This document shows positions 1-7,618 of a DNA stretch of 14,024 nucleotides, piece after piece. Source of the stretch: Dehalococcoidia bacterium (GTDB taxonomy: Bacteria; Chloroflexota; Dehalococcoidia; UBA3495); NCBI GenBank assembly GCA_030753265.1, contig JASMCQ010000045.1:1-14024 (forward strand), in the 5' to 3' direction. A model generated the notes under the pieces. The model was not told where the DNA came from. It saw only the letters and a list, made by a program, of their open reading frames with translations, and did not search any database. The translations under genes and the position numbers were made by a program. Positions within the stretch are counted from its first letter, which is position 1. Every line of letters begins with the position of its first letter.

Positions 1-90
1 TGGCCCAGTCCGCAGGGGGCTAGGAACCGGCGGCTTGACCTCGTGGCGTGTTTCCCTTCACCTGAGTAAAACGGATGCGGAGAAGGGCCA

Positions 91-1668
91 ATGATTGACC
101 TGCTGATTAAGAACGGACTGATTGTCGATGGCACGGGCAGCCCTGGCTTCTACGGCGCGGCCGCCGTTACCGGGGACACGGTGCGCATCTGGCGGAGCGA
201 CGTATCCGGCCTGGAATCCGCCCGGACCATCGACGCCACCGGCAAGGTGGTCTGCCCCGGCTTTATCGACATACACGCCCACTCCGCGTTGATGATCCTC
301 TGGGAACCACGGCACGAGCCGAAGGTGCGGCAGGGGATCACCACTGAGCTGATCGGGGTTGACGGAAACTCCTATGCCCCGTTTCGAAGCCAGGATGACC
401 TGCTCCAGTTCGCGGAGCTGAACTCCGGGCTGGAGGGCAGCCTCCCTCTGCCCGGCCAATGGTCCAGCGTCGCCGAGTACCTGGACCTGTTCGACCGGAA
501 GGTCGCGGTCAACATCGCTTACATCATCGGCAACTCCGCCATCCGCATCTGCGCCATGGGCTGGAAAGAGCAACCGGCCTCTCCCGCCGACATCCGGAGT
601 ATGCGGGCGATCCTGCGGGAGGGAATGGAGGAGGGAGCCTTCGGCATCTCCACCGGGCTGGATTACCCTCCCGGCTGCTATGCCGATACCGATGAGTTGG
701 TTCAGCTCAGCGAAGAGGCGGCCCGGCTGGGAGGCATCTACCACACCCATCTCCGGAACACCCTGGGTGACCGGTTCCTTGATCCGATGCGGGAAGCGAT
801 CGAGATCGGACGGCGCTCCGGTATACCCTCTCACCTGACTCACCTGTACCAGCGGATTACCCATCCCGGAGGGGCTAGGAGGATGCTCCAGGTGGTGGAG
901 GATGCCTATGATGAGGGTCTGGACGTGACGTTCGACACCTATCCTTACCTCCTCAGCAGCACCCGGGCCCTGATCGTCCTCCCTCTCTGGTGCCAGGAGG
1001 GCGGTCCCAAGCGGGTGAGGGAAGTCCTGGGCTCGGCCGAGGGCCGGGAACGGCTGCGCGCCGAGATGCGGCCCCGGGGCACCTCCTGGCACGACATGTG
1101 GTTGACCTACTTCAAACAGCCTGCCAACCACCGCTACGAGGGCTTGTCACTGGGCGAGATCGCCGAGGCGGCGGGCCAACACCCCGTGGACGTTCTCTGC
1201 GACTTTCTTCTGGAGGACGGCCTCCAGGTCTCCTACGTGACGCCCGGCGCCAACGGCCCCACCCTGCCCGAGTTCGTGACCCATCCGCTGTCCATGGTGG
1301 GCACCGATGGGGTGCTCGTGGGTGACTACCCAAGCCCCCGTACCTACGGCACCTTCCCGGCAATCCTCTCCGAGTACGTCCGGGAGGAACGGTTGATGTC
1401 CCTGCCCTTCGCGATACGGAAGATGACCTCCTTCCCGGCCCAAAGGCTGGGACTGTCCGGCCGGGGGATTCTGCGCGACGGCTTCAAAGCGGACCTGGTG
1501 GTCTTCGACCTCGACACGGTCAGGTCACCGGCCACGCGGCGGGACCCCAAGCAGTTCCCGGTAGGGATCGATCACGTGATCATCAACGGCGCCCTAGTGA
1601 TCGACGCCGGGTCCCACACCGGCGCCACTCCCGGTAGGGCCTTGCGGCGGGGACGCCCCGGCGGCTGA
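91..1668 (+). CDS. N-acyl-D-amino-acid deacylase family amidohydrolase
   Basis: A 525-residue protein of the amidohydrolase superfamily, D-aminoacylase branch. These are cytoplasmic metal-dependent enzymes that remove the acyl group from N-acyl-D-amino acids or cleave related amides. Visible signatures, in order: the N-terminal beta-sandwich start LIKNGLIVDGTG (5-16), the metal motif GFIDIHAHS (57-65, His62 and His64), HTHLRN (218-223), SHLTH (247-251), GTDG (404-407, the catalytic Asp406) and the family block SPRTYGTFP (415-423). The C-terminal KADLVVFDLDTV (466-477) closes the sandwich. Length fits the family (about 480-530). Where classical D-aminoacylases have a metal-bridging Cys in GNCG, this protein reads GVDG (89-92), so Asp91 sits in that place. 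Start: GGAG at 79-82 lies 8 nt before the ATG. The gene stands alone, with a 444-bp gap after it. Substrate cannot be told; a dihydroorotase- or hydantoinase-type activity is less likely. Family confident, substrate unknown. Confidence 0.88.
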   Translation: MIDLLIKNGLIVDGTGSPGFYGAAAVTGDTVRIWRSDVSGLESARTIDATGKVVCPGFIDIHAHSALMILWEPRHEPKVRQGITTELIGVDGNSYAPFRSQDDLLQFAELNSGLEGSLPLPGQWSSVAEYLDLFDRKVAVNIAYIIGNSAIRICAMGWKEQPASPADIRSMRAILREGMEEGAFGISTGLDYPPGCYADTDELVQLSEEAARLGGIYHTHLRNTLGDRFLDPMREAIEIGRRSGIPSHLTHLYQRITHPGGARRMLQVVEDAYDEGLDVTFDTYPYLLSSTRALIVLPLWCQEGGPKRVREVLGSAEGRERLRAEMRPRGTSWHDMWLTYFKQPANHRYEGLSLGEIAEAAGQHPVDVLCDFLLEDGLQVSYVTPGANGPTLPEFVTHPLSMVGTDGVLVGDYPSPRTYGTFPAILSEYVREERLMSLPFAIRKMTSFPAQRLGLSGRGILRDGFKADLVVFDLDTVRSPATRRDPKQFPVGIDHVIINGALVIDAGSHTGATPGRALRRGRPGG

Positions 1669-1917
1669 ACCGGGCGGGTCCGCCAGGGGCTTCGCGCTTG
1701 CGATTTGTGGGGATCCGATCGTTGGAGCCCGCCGCCCGTCGCCGCGGGGGGACGATTTCGCGGGTTGGATGGCCCGGACGGACCGGCGAAAAGGGCGCGT
1801 TCAGACCGCACTGAAATACCTTTTCCCGCCACTCCGCGTCGCGCGATCCCTCGGTTACACGGTCTCCTAGGTGGTGGTACCCCCTTTTTGCGCACCATTT
1901 TCGAGTCCATGCAGGTG
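1669..1917. other. Intergenic stretch without recognisable gene
   Basis: GC-rich DNA between the amidohydrolase and the promoter at 1918. Frames are open on both strands, but none begins with a ribosome-binding site or resembles a family I know. I see no tRNA, no T-tract terminator behind the amidohydrolase and no riboswitch core. The stretch around 1871-1889 (GGTGGTACC followed by C and T runs) superficially resembles a T-box core but lacks the rest of that structure. Confidence 0.5.
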
Positions 1918-1946
1918 TTGCCAACGCGGCAAGAGGTGTTTATAAT
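1918..1946 (+). promoter_or_regulatory. Sigma-70 type promoter for the DUF1800 operon
   Basis: TTGCCA at 1918-1923 and a perfect TATAAT at 1941-1946 are separated by exactly 17 bp. This is a 5/6 plus 6/6 match in otherwise GC-rich DNA. The predicted start of transcription is near 1953, giving a leader of about 160 nt before the ATG at 2113. The same architecture (TTGCC[A/C]-17-TATAAT) recurs ahead of coaX at 7550-7578, which supports both. Confidence 0.75.
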
Positions 1947-1954
1947 GTGGTCGA

Positions 1955-1976
1955 CCATTAAAGAATAATGGTTATT
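1955..1976. repeat. Overlapping inverted repeats at the transcription start
   Basis: Two perfect inverted repeats overlap just past the predicted +1. CCATTA (1955-1960) and TAATGG (1966-1971) flank a 5-nt centre. AATAA (1964-1968) and TTATT (1972-1976) flank a 3-nt centre. They share TAATGG, so as RNA the two hairpins exclude each other; as DNA either could be an operator. This AT-rich patch contrasts with the surroundings. A regulatory role is inferred from position only. Confidence 0.4.
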
Positions 1977-2112
1977 ATCAACAAGCCAAGGTGCAATAAA
2001 GCCGAAACTCCGTTGATCGGGCAATCTCCGGTTCACGTCTGTTTTCAGCAGCCCGGTTGATGGCGGAGCGGTTGCACTGCGAAGGTTAATTCAAAGCGGA
2101 AGGAGGCGTCGC

Positions 2113-3513
2113 ATGTCACACAAAGACGATCTGGCCCTGATGGCCCACCTGATGCGCCGGGCAGGCTTCGGAGCGACTCAGGAGGAACTCGAAGGGTATG
2201 TGGTCAAGGGGTATGAGGCCGTGGTTGATAACCTCATCGATCCCCCAGATGACCAGCCGGGCGGGAAAGCCTCGTTCATGTTGCGCTTTCACCCCGGTTG
2301 TTTGCTTCCCGGCGGCATCCCCACAATGGGTCAGGCCAGTTGGCTGTACAACATGATCAGTACCGAGCGCCCGCTGGAAGAGAAGATGGCCCTGTTCTGG
2401 CACCATGTTTTTGCCACCGGCAACGCCAAGGTGGACAACTGTGACCAGTTGCTGATCCAGCTCGACCTGTTCCGCCAGAACGGTATGGGCAACTATCGCG
2501 ACATACTGGTCGATTTGGCCAAGGACCCGGCGATGCTTTTCTGGCTGGACAATAACGAGAATCACCGGGATGCGGTGAACGAAAACTGGGGCCGGGAGCT
2601 GCTGGAGCTGTTCTCCATGGGAGTCGCCAACTACACCGAAGTGGACGTGCGGGAAGCTTCCCGCGCTTTTACCGGATGGACCGTTGGCAACAAACTTCCG
2701 CGCCTGCCTTACGGCCGCTTTCCCTGGAGTTTCGTGTACCGGGAGGAGGACCACGACGATACCGAGAAGACCTTCCTGGGACATACCGGCCGCCTCAACG
2801 GCGAGGACATAATCGACATCGTGGTCAAACAGCCGGCTACCGCCCGGTTCATTTGCCGCCACCTCTACAACTTCTTCGTCGCCGACGAGCCTCAGGTCCC
2901 CGCTTGGACCATTGAACCCGCCAACGATGAGGAGGCTCTCGAGGCGATGGTTTCCAGCTTCGTAGAGTCGGGCTACGAGATGAAGGCCGTTCTCCGGACC
3001 ATACTCACGTCCGACTTCTTCAAGAACGCCCGGTTCTCCAAGATCAAGAGCCCCGCGGAGGTTGTGGCTGGGACCTTGAAGCTGGTGGGCTCCTTCAAAC
3101 TCCCCGAACCGGGGCTCGTGGCAGTCGCTTCCCAGCCGGGCTACATGGGCCAGTCGCTGCTCGACCCGCCCAGCGTCGAGGGCTGGCACACCGGGCCGGA
3201 GTGGATCAACAGCGGCTCATTGCTGGCCCGGGTCAACTTCGTGGCCGACCGGGTATCCGACCCCAACTTGCCTGGAATAAAAAACATAATCAACAGCATG
3301 AAGGCCGCGGGGGTTTCCACCGCGGACGAGCTTCTTGATGCCGCCCTCGAAAGCATGGGGTACCTGGAACTCAGCCCCGAGACGAGAGAGCAACTCATCG
3401 GCTACGCCAAGACGACCGGCAACTTGGACTGGAATGACCAGGCCACCGCGGAAACTCGGGTCGGCGAGATGTTGGCCTTGATCGGCGCTACCACGGAATA
3501 TCAATTCGGTTAA
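2113..3513 (+). CDS. DUF1800 domain-containing protein
   Basis: A 466-residue protein that is DUF1800 (PF08811) over almost its whole length. The family's biochemical function is not established. Recognisable blocks: LMRRAGFGAT (13-22), KMALFWHHVFAT (91-102), the signature NWGRELLELFSMG (158-170) running into ASRAFTGWT (182-190), FLGHTGRLNG (221-230) with ICRHLYNFFV (247-256), SPAEVVAGTLK (313-323) and DPPSVEGWHTGPEWIN (351-366). The start is firm: AGGAGG at 2101-2106 lies 6 nt before the ATG, and no start codon exists in frame between the upstream stop at 2014 and this ATG. The N-terminus (MSHKDDLALMAHLMRR) has no hydrophobic or twin-arginine signal, although many relatives act outside the cytoplasm. 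It is the first gene after the 1918-1946 promoter and lies 35 bp before the DUF1501 gene, its usual partner. C-terminal residues 385-466 are less conserved and look helical. Confidence 0.93.
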   Translation: MSHKDDLALMAHLMRRAGFGATQEELEGYVVKGYEAVVDNLIDPPDDQPGGKASFMLRFHPGCLLPGGIPTMGQASWLYNMISTERPLEEKMALFWHHVFATGNAKVDNCDQLLIQLDLFRQNGMGNYRDILVDLAKDPAMLFWLDNNENHRDAVNENWGRELLELFSMGVANYTEVDVREASRAFTGWTVGNKLPRLPYGRFPWSFVYREEDHDDTEKTFLGHTGRLNGEDIIDIVVKQPATARFICRHLYNFFVADEPQVPAWTIEPANDEEALEAMVSSFVESGYEMKAVLRTILTSDFFKNARFSKIKSPAEVVAGTLKLVGSFKLPEPGLVAVASQPGYMGQSLLDPPSVEGWHTGPEWINSGSLLARVNFVADRVSDPNLPGIKNIINSMKAAGVSTADELLDAALESMGYLELSPETREQLIGYAKTTGNLDWNDQATAETRVGEMLALIGATTEYQFG

Positions 3514-3548
3514 CTCCCGGTGAAACCGGAGGAATGAGGAGATAGAAT

Positions 3549-4676
3549 ATGACCTCTACAAAGCGAGACCCGGTAATCGTGATCTTGCAGCTTACCGGCG
3601 GCAACGACTACTTCAATACCGTCATACCGTACAACGACCCCCTCTATTACGACAACCGTCCGACCCTGGCCATTCCCCAGGAGCAGATGATCAAGGTCGA
3701 TGATGAGATCGCCCTGAATCCCAACATGGGTCCCATCAAGGATCTGTATGACCAGGGGAAGGTGGCCATCATCCACGGCATAGGCTATGCCAAGTCTCCC
3801 CGGTCCCATTTCCGCTCGATGGACATCTGGCACACCTGTGAGCCGGACTCGGTTGGTACCGAGGGTTGGGCCGGCCGCGTCACCCGAGAGTTGGACCCCG
3901 GTAAAGAGAATGTGCTTACCTCCATTAACTTCGGGCACGGGCTTCCCCGGGCGCTGACGGTCCCCGGCGTCCCCGTGGCCGCCATTGCCGACCTCAGCAC
4001 CTACGGAGTGCTCACCAGCATCAATGACCAGGCGCAGCGGTCCAAGGCCCTGGACCTGTTCGCCCGGATGTACTCCCCGGCCATCGGCGCCGGCGCGGTG
4101 GGCGACTACCTGCGCAGCACCGGCATGGACGCCCTCAAGGGCGCCGACATCGTCAAGGTGGCGCCCGAGAGGTACTCCTCCAACGTGGAGTACCCTAGCA
4201 CAGAGATCGGCGGTCACCTGCGCGACATCGCCCAAGTGTACTTGGCCGACCTGGGGACCCGGATCTTCTACACCCAGCAGCCCGGCTTCGACACCCATGC
4301 CGGGCAGGCGCCGATGCATCCGCAACTGTGGAAAGAGGTGTCCGAGGGTGTCACCGCTTTCTTCGACGATCTGCACGAGCACGGCCGGGGCGACGATGTG
4401 GTCATGTACCTGTTCAGCGAGTTCGGCCGCCGTGTCCACGACAACGGGTCCGGCACGGACCACGGCGCCGCCGGCGTATCATTCGTCATCGGTGACCCGG
4501 TGAAGGGCGGCATGTACGGCGAGTACCCGTCCCGGAAGGCAGAGAACCTGGAGCAGGGTGACCTGGTCCCGAACTACGACTTCCGCGGGGCCTACTCCAC
4601 CATCATCGAAGACTGGCTCGGCCTGGACGCCAAGCCCATCGTCAACGGCAACTTCGAGAAGCTGTCCTTCCTGTAG
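3549..4676 (+). CDS. DUF1501 domain-containing protein
   Basis: A 375-residue DUF1501 protein (PF07394), distantly related in fold to the alkaline phosphatase/sulfatase superfamily; no activity has been assigned to the family as far as I know. It opens directly with the core strand VILQLTGGNDYFNTVIPYND (11-30). HFRSMDIWHT (87-96), FDTHAGQ (247-253), LFSEFGRRV (288-296) and TDHGAAG (303-309) follow. The Asp and His residues in GGND, DTH and TDHG are where metal ligands would sit in phosphatase-like folds, and Ser90 is a possible nucleophile; that mapping is inference. DFRGAYSTIIEDWLG (344-358) is the usual family ending. Many relatives carry a Tat signal, but this one cannot: a TAG stop lies in frame at 3543-3545, two codons before the ATG. 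GAGGAG at 3536-3541 is the ribosome site. It is 35 bp after the DUF1800 gene and surely cotranscribed with it. Confidence 0.93.
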   Translation: MTSTKRDPVIVILQLTGGNDYFNTVIPYNDPLYYDNRPTLAIPQEQMIKVDDEIALNPNMGPIKDLYDQGKVAIIHGIGYAKSPRSHFRSMDIWHTCEPDSVGTEGWAGRVTRELDPGKENVLTSINFGHGLPRALTVPGVPVAAIADLSTYGVLTSINDQAQRSKALDLFARMYSPAIGAGAVGDYLRSTGMDALKGADIVKVAPERYSSNVEYPSTEIGGHLRDIAQVYLADLGTRIFYTQQPGFDTHAGQAPMHPQLWKEVSEGVTAFFDDLHEHGRGDDVVMYLFSEFGRRVHDNGSGTDHGAAGVSFVIGDPVKGGMYGEYPSRKAENLEQGDLVPNYDFRGAYSTIIEDWLGLDAKPIVNGNFEKLSFL

Positions 4677-4689
4677 GTCAGCGCTCACA

Positions 4690-4722
4690 CCGGTAGCGGC
4701 CCCATGCAGGGGCCGGTTACGG
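4690..4722 (+). terminator. GC-rich hairpin after DUF1501 gene, weak terminator or attenuator
   Basis: CGGCCCC (4697-4703) pairs perfectly with GGGGCCG (4709-4715) around a 5-nt loop, and flanking bases 4690-4696 and 4717-4722 extend the stem with single bulges. It starts 13 nt after the DUF1501 stop. No T-run follows (GAAATG), so efficient intrinsic termination is doubtful. It could lower expression of the downstream propeller gene or stabilise the upstream mRNA end. Confidence 0.3.
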
Positions 4723-4922
4723 AAATGTTAGGCCGGCCGGAGGTTTCCCTCGCCGTGTTGCGGCGGGCAAGTCAAAGGCCCGTGGGAGCTGTGAGAACGG
4801 CCCGTTCGGGCAAGTTCGGAGCTTCCGGGGCAGCAGCCATCCGGGATGTTGACGGGTGTCGACAAAGGATCGCGGCACGTGGCGGGGGAATCGGCCGGGA
4901 GATTACTCAAGGGGGATAGATC

Positions 4923-5948
4923 ATGGCACAGAATACTGTAGCCTCTGGGCGCGCCTGGATATACAGCCACAACGTGGGTCGTGGCGCAGCGGCGGGCAAC
5001 GGGTTCCGATTGCCCGTCGGAGTCGCCGCAGCCAAGAACAATGTGCTGTTCGTGGCCAACCGGGGCCTCGCGGCTTCTGCCGGCGGCACGGTCGGGGTCC
5101 GGATCAGCAAGGTTACCTTGGACCACAAGTTCCTCGGTGAGTTCGGAGGGAACGGTGACAGCCCCGGGGAGTTCACCTGGCTCACTTCCGTGGCCCTGGA
5201 CCGGGCCGAGAATGTCTACACCACCGACGAATGGCTGGACCGAGTCACCGTCTTCGATAACGACGGAAAATTAATCAAGACTTGGGGCGAGTCGGGGGAC
5301 GGTGAAGGGCAGCTTCGGGGACCTTCCGGCATGGTTTTCGACGCCGATGAAAACCTGCTCATCGTCAACGGCGGTAACAGCCGCGTCCAGAAATTTACCA
5401 AGGACGGCAAGTACATCAGCGGATTCGGCAAGAAGGGCAGCGGCGAGGGCGAGCTGGACATGCCCTGGGGCATCAATACCGACAAGGACGGCAACATATA
5501 TGTCGCCGACTGGCTCAACAACCGGGTGCAGAAGTTTAGCCCCGATGGCGCATTCCTGCTCACCTTCGGCCAAGGCGGCAGCGGCCCCGGCTCCCTCGAC
5601 CATCCCGCGGGGGTGGCGATCGACGGCGACGGAGACGTATACGTGGCCGACTCGGAGCACGAGCGGGTGGTCATCTACGACCCCAGCGCCAAGCTCCTCG
5701 CCTACTTGACGGGAGACGCCGTCGAGGCGTCGCCGTGGGCCCAGATGTCCATCGACGCCAACCCGGACGTGGCGAAAGCCCGGAGGCGGGTCGATGATCT
5801 GGAGCAGCAGCAGCGGACCTTCCGGATTCCCACGAGTGTGGCCTTCGACCGCGAGAACAACCGCCTGATCGTCTGCGACACACAGCGGAGCCGGCTTCAG
5901 ATTTACGAGAAGGACAACAGTTACCAGGACCCGCAGCTCAACCTGTAG
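4923..5948 (+). CDS. NHL-repeat beta-propeller protein
   Basis: A 341-residue protein of consecutive NHL repeats, forming a probable six-bladed beta-propeller. Repeat cores are easy to align: DRAENVYTTDEWLDRVTVF (93-111), ADENLLIVNGGNSRVQKF (141-158), KDGNIYVADWLNNRVQKF (188-205), GDGDVYVADSEHERVVIY (235-252) and ENNRLIVCDTQRSRLQIY (311-328). Between blades lie linkers of the pattern FG..G.G.GEL..P.G. A charged, probably helical insert (about 264-299, with KARRRVDDLEQQQR) interrupts the last two blades. NHL propellers bind proteins, peptides or RNA, and a few relatives are lyases; no catalytic set is evident here. The start is fixed by AAGGGGG at 4909-4915 and an in-frame TAG at 4917-4919, so there is no signal peptide. 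It lies 246 bp after the DUF1501 gene with no convincing promoter between, and just before a strong terminator. This suggests it is the last gene of the DUF1800/DUF1501 transcript, though a separate promoter is possible. Confidence 0.9.
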   Translation: MAQNTVASGRAWIYSHNVGRGAAAGNGFRLPVGVAAAKNNVLFVANRGLAASAGGTVGVRISKVTLDHKFLGEFGGNGDSPGEFTWLTSVALDRAENVYTTDEWLDRVTVFDNDGKLIKTWGESGDGEGQLRGPSGMVFDADENLLIVNGGNSRVQKFTKDGKYISGFGKKGSGEGELDMPWGINTDKDGNIYVADWLNNRVQKFSPDGAFLLTFGQGGSGPGSLDHPAGVAIDGDGDVYVADSEHERVVIYDPSAKLLAYLTGDAVEASPWAQMSIDANPDVAKARRRVDDLEQQQRTFRIPTSVAFDRENNRLIVCDTQRSRLQIYEKDNSYQDPQLNL

Positions 5949-5977
5949 GGCAAACCCAGGCCCGCAACCGGTGCAGA

Positions 5978-6019
5978 AGACAACCGGCGTCCCGAAAAAG
6001 GACGCCGGTTGTCTGTTTT
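5978..6019 (+). terminator. Strong rho-independent terminator
   Basis: A perfect 15-bp inverted repeat, AGACAACCGGCGTCC (5978-5992) and its complement (6000-6014), encloses the loop CGAAAAA and is followed by GTTTT. It lies 30 nt past the stop of the NHL gene and ends that transcript. Its minus-strand side has no comparable T-run, so it is probably one-directional. The convergent minus-strand gene ends about 160 bp further on. Confidence 0.92.
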
Positions 6020-6176
6020 GGCTGGGGAGAGCAGGACGGGCCGGCGTCAATTCTCGGATTCAAAGCCCTTTGGCTGGCGGCGTGGGTGAGCTGACCCCTC
6101 GGTCCCCGCTTTGTAAAGAGAAGATGTAGATGGCCTTGGCCGGCTATTTTCGTGGCCCCGGATAGCTGCGCCACGG

Positions 6177-7268
6177 CTAGTAGGAGATCCGATACTTCTC
6201 GCACGCCGCTTCGTCCAACTCCATGCCCAGGCCCGGAGCCTGGGGAGCGACCAAATGCCCGGCCTCCAGCGTCAGCCGGTTCTTGAGGATGGGGCCGGAC
6301 CTGGGCAGGTATTCAACCAGGTGCCCGTTGGGCACGGCCGCCAGCAGGTGGACGCTGACCTCGGTCATGACGTGTCCCGCCACCGGTATCCCTCTGGCCT
6401 GAGCCAGGTTGGCCGCCTTCATCCACGGCGTGATACCGCCCACGCGTGGCAGGTCGATGATGGCGATGTCCACGGCTCGGGCCTCGAAGGTCTTCTGGAA
6501 AGCGTCCAGGCCGAACAGGTGCTCCCCCGCCGCGATGGGCACGTCCAGAACGTGGGCCAGGTGGGCCAGCCCGGCCAGGTTCTCGTGGGATACCGGGTCT
6601 TCCAGCCACACGATTCCCGCCTCTTGCAGGGCCCGGCCGGTTACCACCGCCTGGGCCTCGTTCCAGCTTTCGGTGGCGTCCACCATGATGCGGACGTCCG
6701 GGCCGGCGGCCTCGGTAGCGGCCCGCACCCGGGCCACCTCCTTGGCTGGGCTGTCCTCGTTCCCCACCCGGACCTTGAGCATGTCGTAACCCTCGGCCAC
6801 GTGGGCCTGGGCCGACCGGGCCAGCTCATCCAGCGACAGGTTGTACCACAGGTTGTCGCTGGCGTAGGCCCGGACCCGGTCCCGGTAGCCGCCCAGGAGG
6901 CGGTAGAGAGGCTGCCCCACCGACTTGCCCGCGGCGTCCCAGAGGGCGATATCCAGGATCGAGATGGCCATGTTCAGCAGGCCGCCCGGCCCGGTCCAAT
7001 CGCCGGCCCGTTCCATACGGGAGCGGGCCGCCTCGATCTCCATGACGTTCATCCCGATTAGCAACTTGCCCAGCTCGCTGGCCGCTTGGGCCAGGGATTT
7101 CAGCATGGTGGGCCGGAAAGACACGAGGAATCCGATGCCCTGAACGCCGCCGGCAGTGGACACGCGGGCCATGACGTGCCAGTTAGAGCTAACCGTGTGG
7201 CCGGTCGCCTTGTACTCTCGCTCCGCCGGTATATCCAAGACTTCAATGTCGACACGGGTTATCTTCAT
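6177..7268 (-). CDS. Mandelate racemase/muconate lactonizing enzyme family protein
   Basis: A 363-residue enolase-superfamily enzyme. Such proteins abstract the proton alpha to a carboxylate, bind Mg2+, and act as acid-sugar dehydratases, racemases or cycloisomerases in the cytoplasm. The N-terminal capping domain (1-125) ends in LDIALWDAAGKSVGQPLYRL (105-124). The barrel shows LKVRVG (164-169), the three metal ligands Asp197 (MVDATESW), Glu223 (WLEDPV) and Glu249 (AAGEH), the Asp272/His299 dyad region (IDLPRVGGIT and VAGHVMTE) and LVEYLPRSGPIL near the end. The usual K-x-K catalytic pair reads K165-V-R167, so the second Lys is Arg, which bears on reaction class. Length is normal. The ribosome site AAGGGTGA lies 4 nt before the ATG (7273-7280 on the plus strand). 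The gene is monocistronic, convergent with the NHL gene and divergent from coaX. Its substrate cannot be predicted from what I see. Confidence 0.9.
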   Translation of the reverse strand: MKITRVDIEVLDIPAEREYKATGHTVSSNWHVMARVSTAGGVQGIGFLVSFRPTMLKSLAQAASELGKLLIGMNVMEIEAARSRMERAGDWTGPGGLLNMAISILDIALWDAAGKSVGQPLYRLLGGYRDRVRAYASDNLWYNLSLDELARSAQAHVAEGYDMLKVRVGNEDSPAKEVARVRAATEAAGPDVRIMVDATESWNEAQAVVTGRALQEAGIVWLEDPVSHENLAGLAHLAHVLDVPIAAGEHLFGLDAFQKTFEARAVDIAIIDLPRVGGITPWMKAANLAQARGIPVAGHVMTEVSVHLLAAVPNGHLVEYLPRSGPILKNRLTLEAGHLVAPQAPGLGMELDEAACEKYRISY

Positions 7269-7549
7269 GATGTCACCCTTGACGCCTGGGCCGGGTTTGA
7301 GTTGGGCGAAGACCCGACCGGGCGTCCCCTGGACCGAAAACCGTCTTCGACGCCGGCGTCCCTCGATTCGGCTGTCCCGGAATTCAGCTCAATATTACTC
7401 TCATGGCGGCGGTGGGCGCCAGGCCGGGCCGCAATCACCTGGGAGGTAGGTTCGCCACCGGCCTACCCTGATCCGTAATTGGAAGCACTTTTCTCGCCCG
7501 CCCCGGCCCTTCGGCCGGCCCTCTGCTTGCGGCTGGTTCCCCCCTGCCG
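7269..7549. other. Divergent intergenic region
   Basis: DNA between the minus-strand enolase-family gene and the coaX promoter. It must hold the promoter of the minus gene, but I found no good match: a TAATAT on the minus strand near 7390 lacks a -35 partner. A 6-bp hairpin with a 4-nt loop (CCGGCC-CTTC-GGCCGG, 7503-7518) is present. No ORF with a ribosome site and no RNA gene are apparent. Confidence 0.45.
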
Positions 7550-7578
7550 TTGCCCCGCTCACAGGCGTACCGTATAAT
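7550..7578 (+). promoter_or_regulatory. Sigma-70 type promoter for coaX-coaBC
   Basis: TTGCCC (7550-7555) and perfect TATAAT (7573-7578) are separated by 17 bp. Transcription would begin near 7585, about 34 nt before the coaX ATG at 7619. An in-frame TTG at 7550 that would extend coaX lies inside the -35 box and so could not be in the transcript. Confidence 0.72.
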
Positions 7579-7618
7579 TGGGCACGGAAAGGTATTACGG
7601 AATGGTATCATTGACTCC

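Noticed and set aside
35..63. TTGACC as a -35 box for the amidohydrolase
   Set aside because: The hexamer 17 bp downstream is TCACCT, which does not resemble a -10 element.
58..1131. A 357-codon open frame on the minus strand opposite the amidohydrolase
   Set aside because: It is an antisense shadow of GC-rich codons; it has no ribosome site and no recognisable domain, while the plus frame has clear family motifs.
1871..1890. T-box-like GGTGGTACC followed by a T-run
   Set aside because: The core is incomplete, no specifier stem is apparent, and no aminoacyl-tRNA synthetase or amino-acid gene follows.
1572..2036. Overlapping frames in the 1669-2036 gap, both strands
   Set aside because: They run across the promoter at 1918-1946 or into the amidohydrolase end, begin without ribosome sites and show low-complexity Arg/Pro/Gly composition.
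2116..4463. Long minus-strand open frames (2116-3189 and 3510-4463) opposite DUF1800 and DUF1501
   Set aside because: Same cause: high GC at third positions keeps the antisense frame open. Sense-strand families are certain.
4849..4877. TTGACG as a promoter for the NHL gene
   Set aside because: The -10 position reads GCGGCA; no acceptable hexamer at 16-18 bp.
7550..7618. Upstream TTG extension of CoaX
   Set aside because: The TTG is inside the -35 box and the family begins at MLLTIDIGNT, so the ATG at 7619 is preferred.
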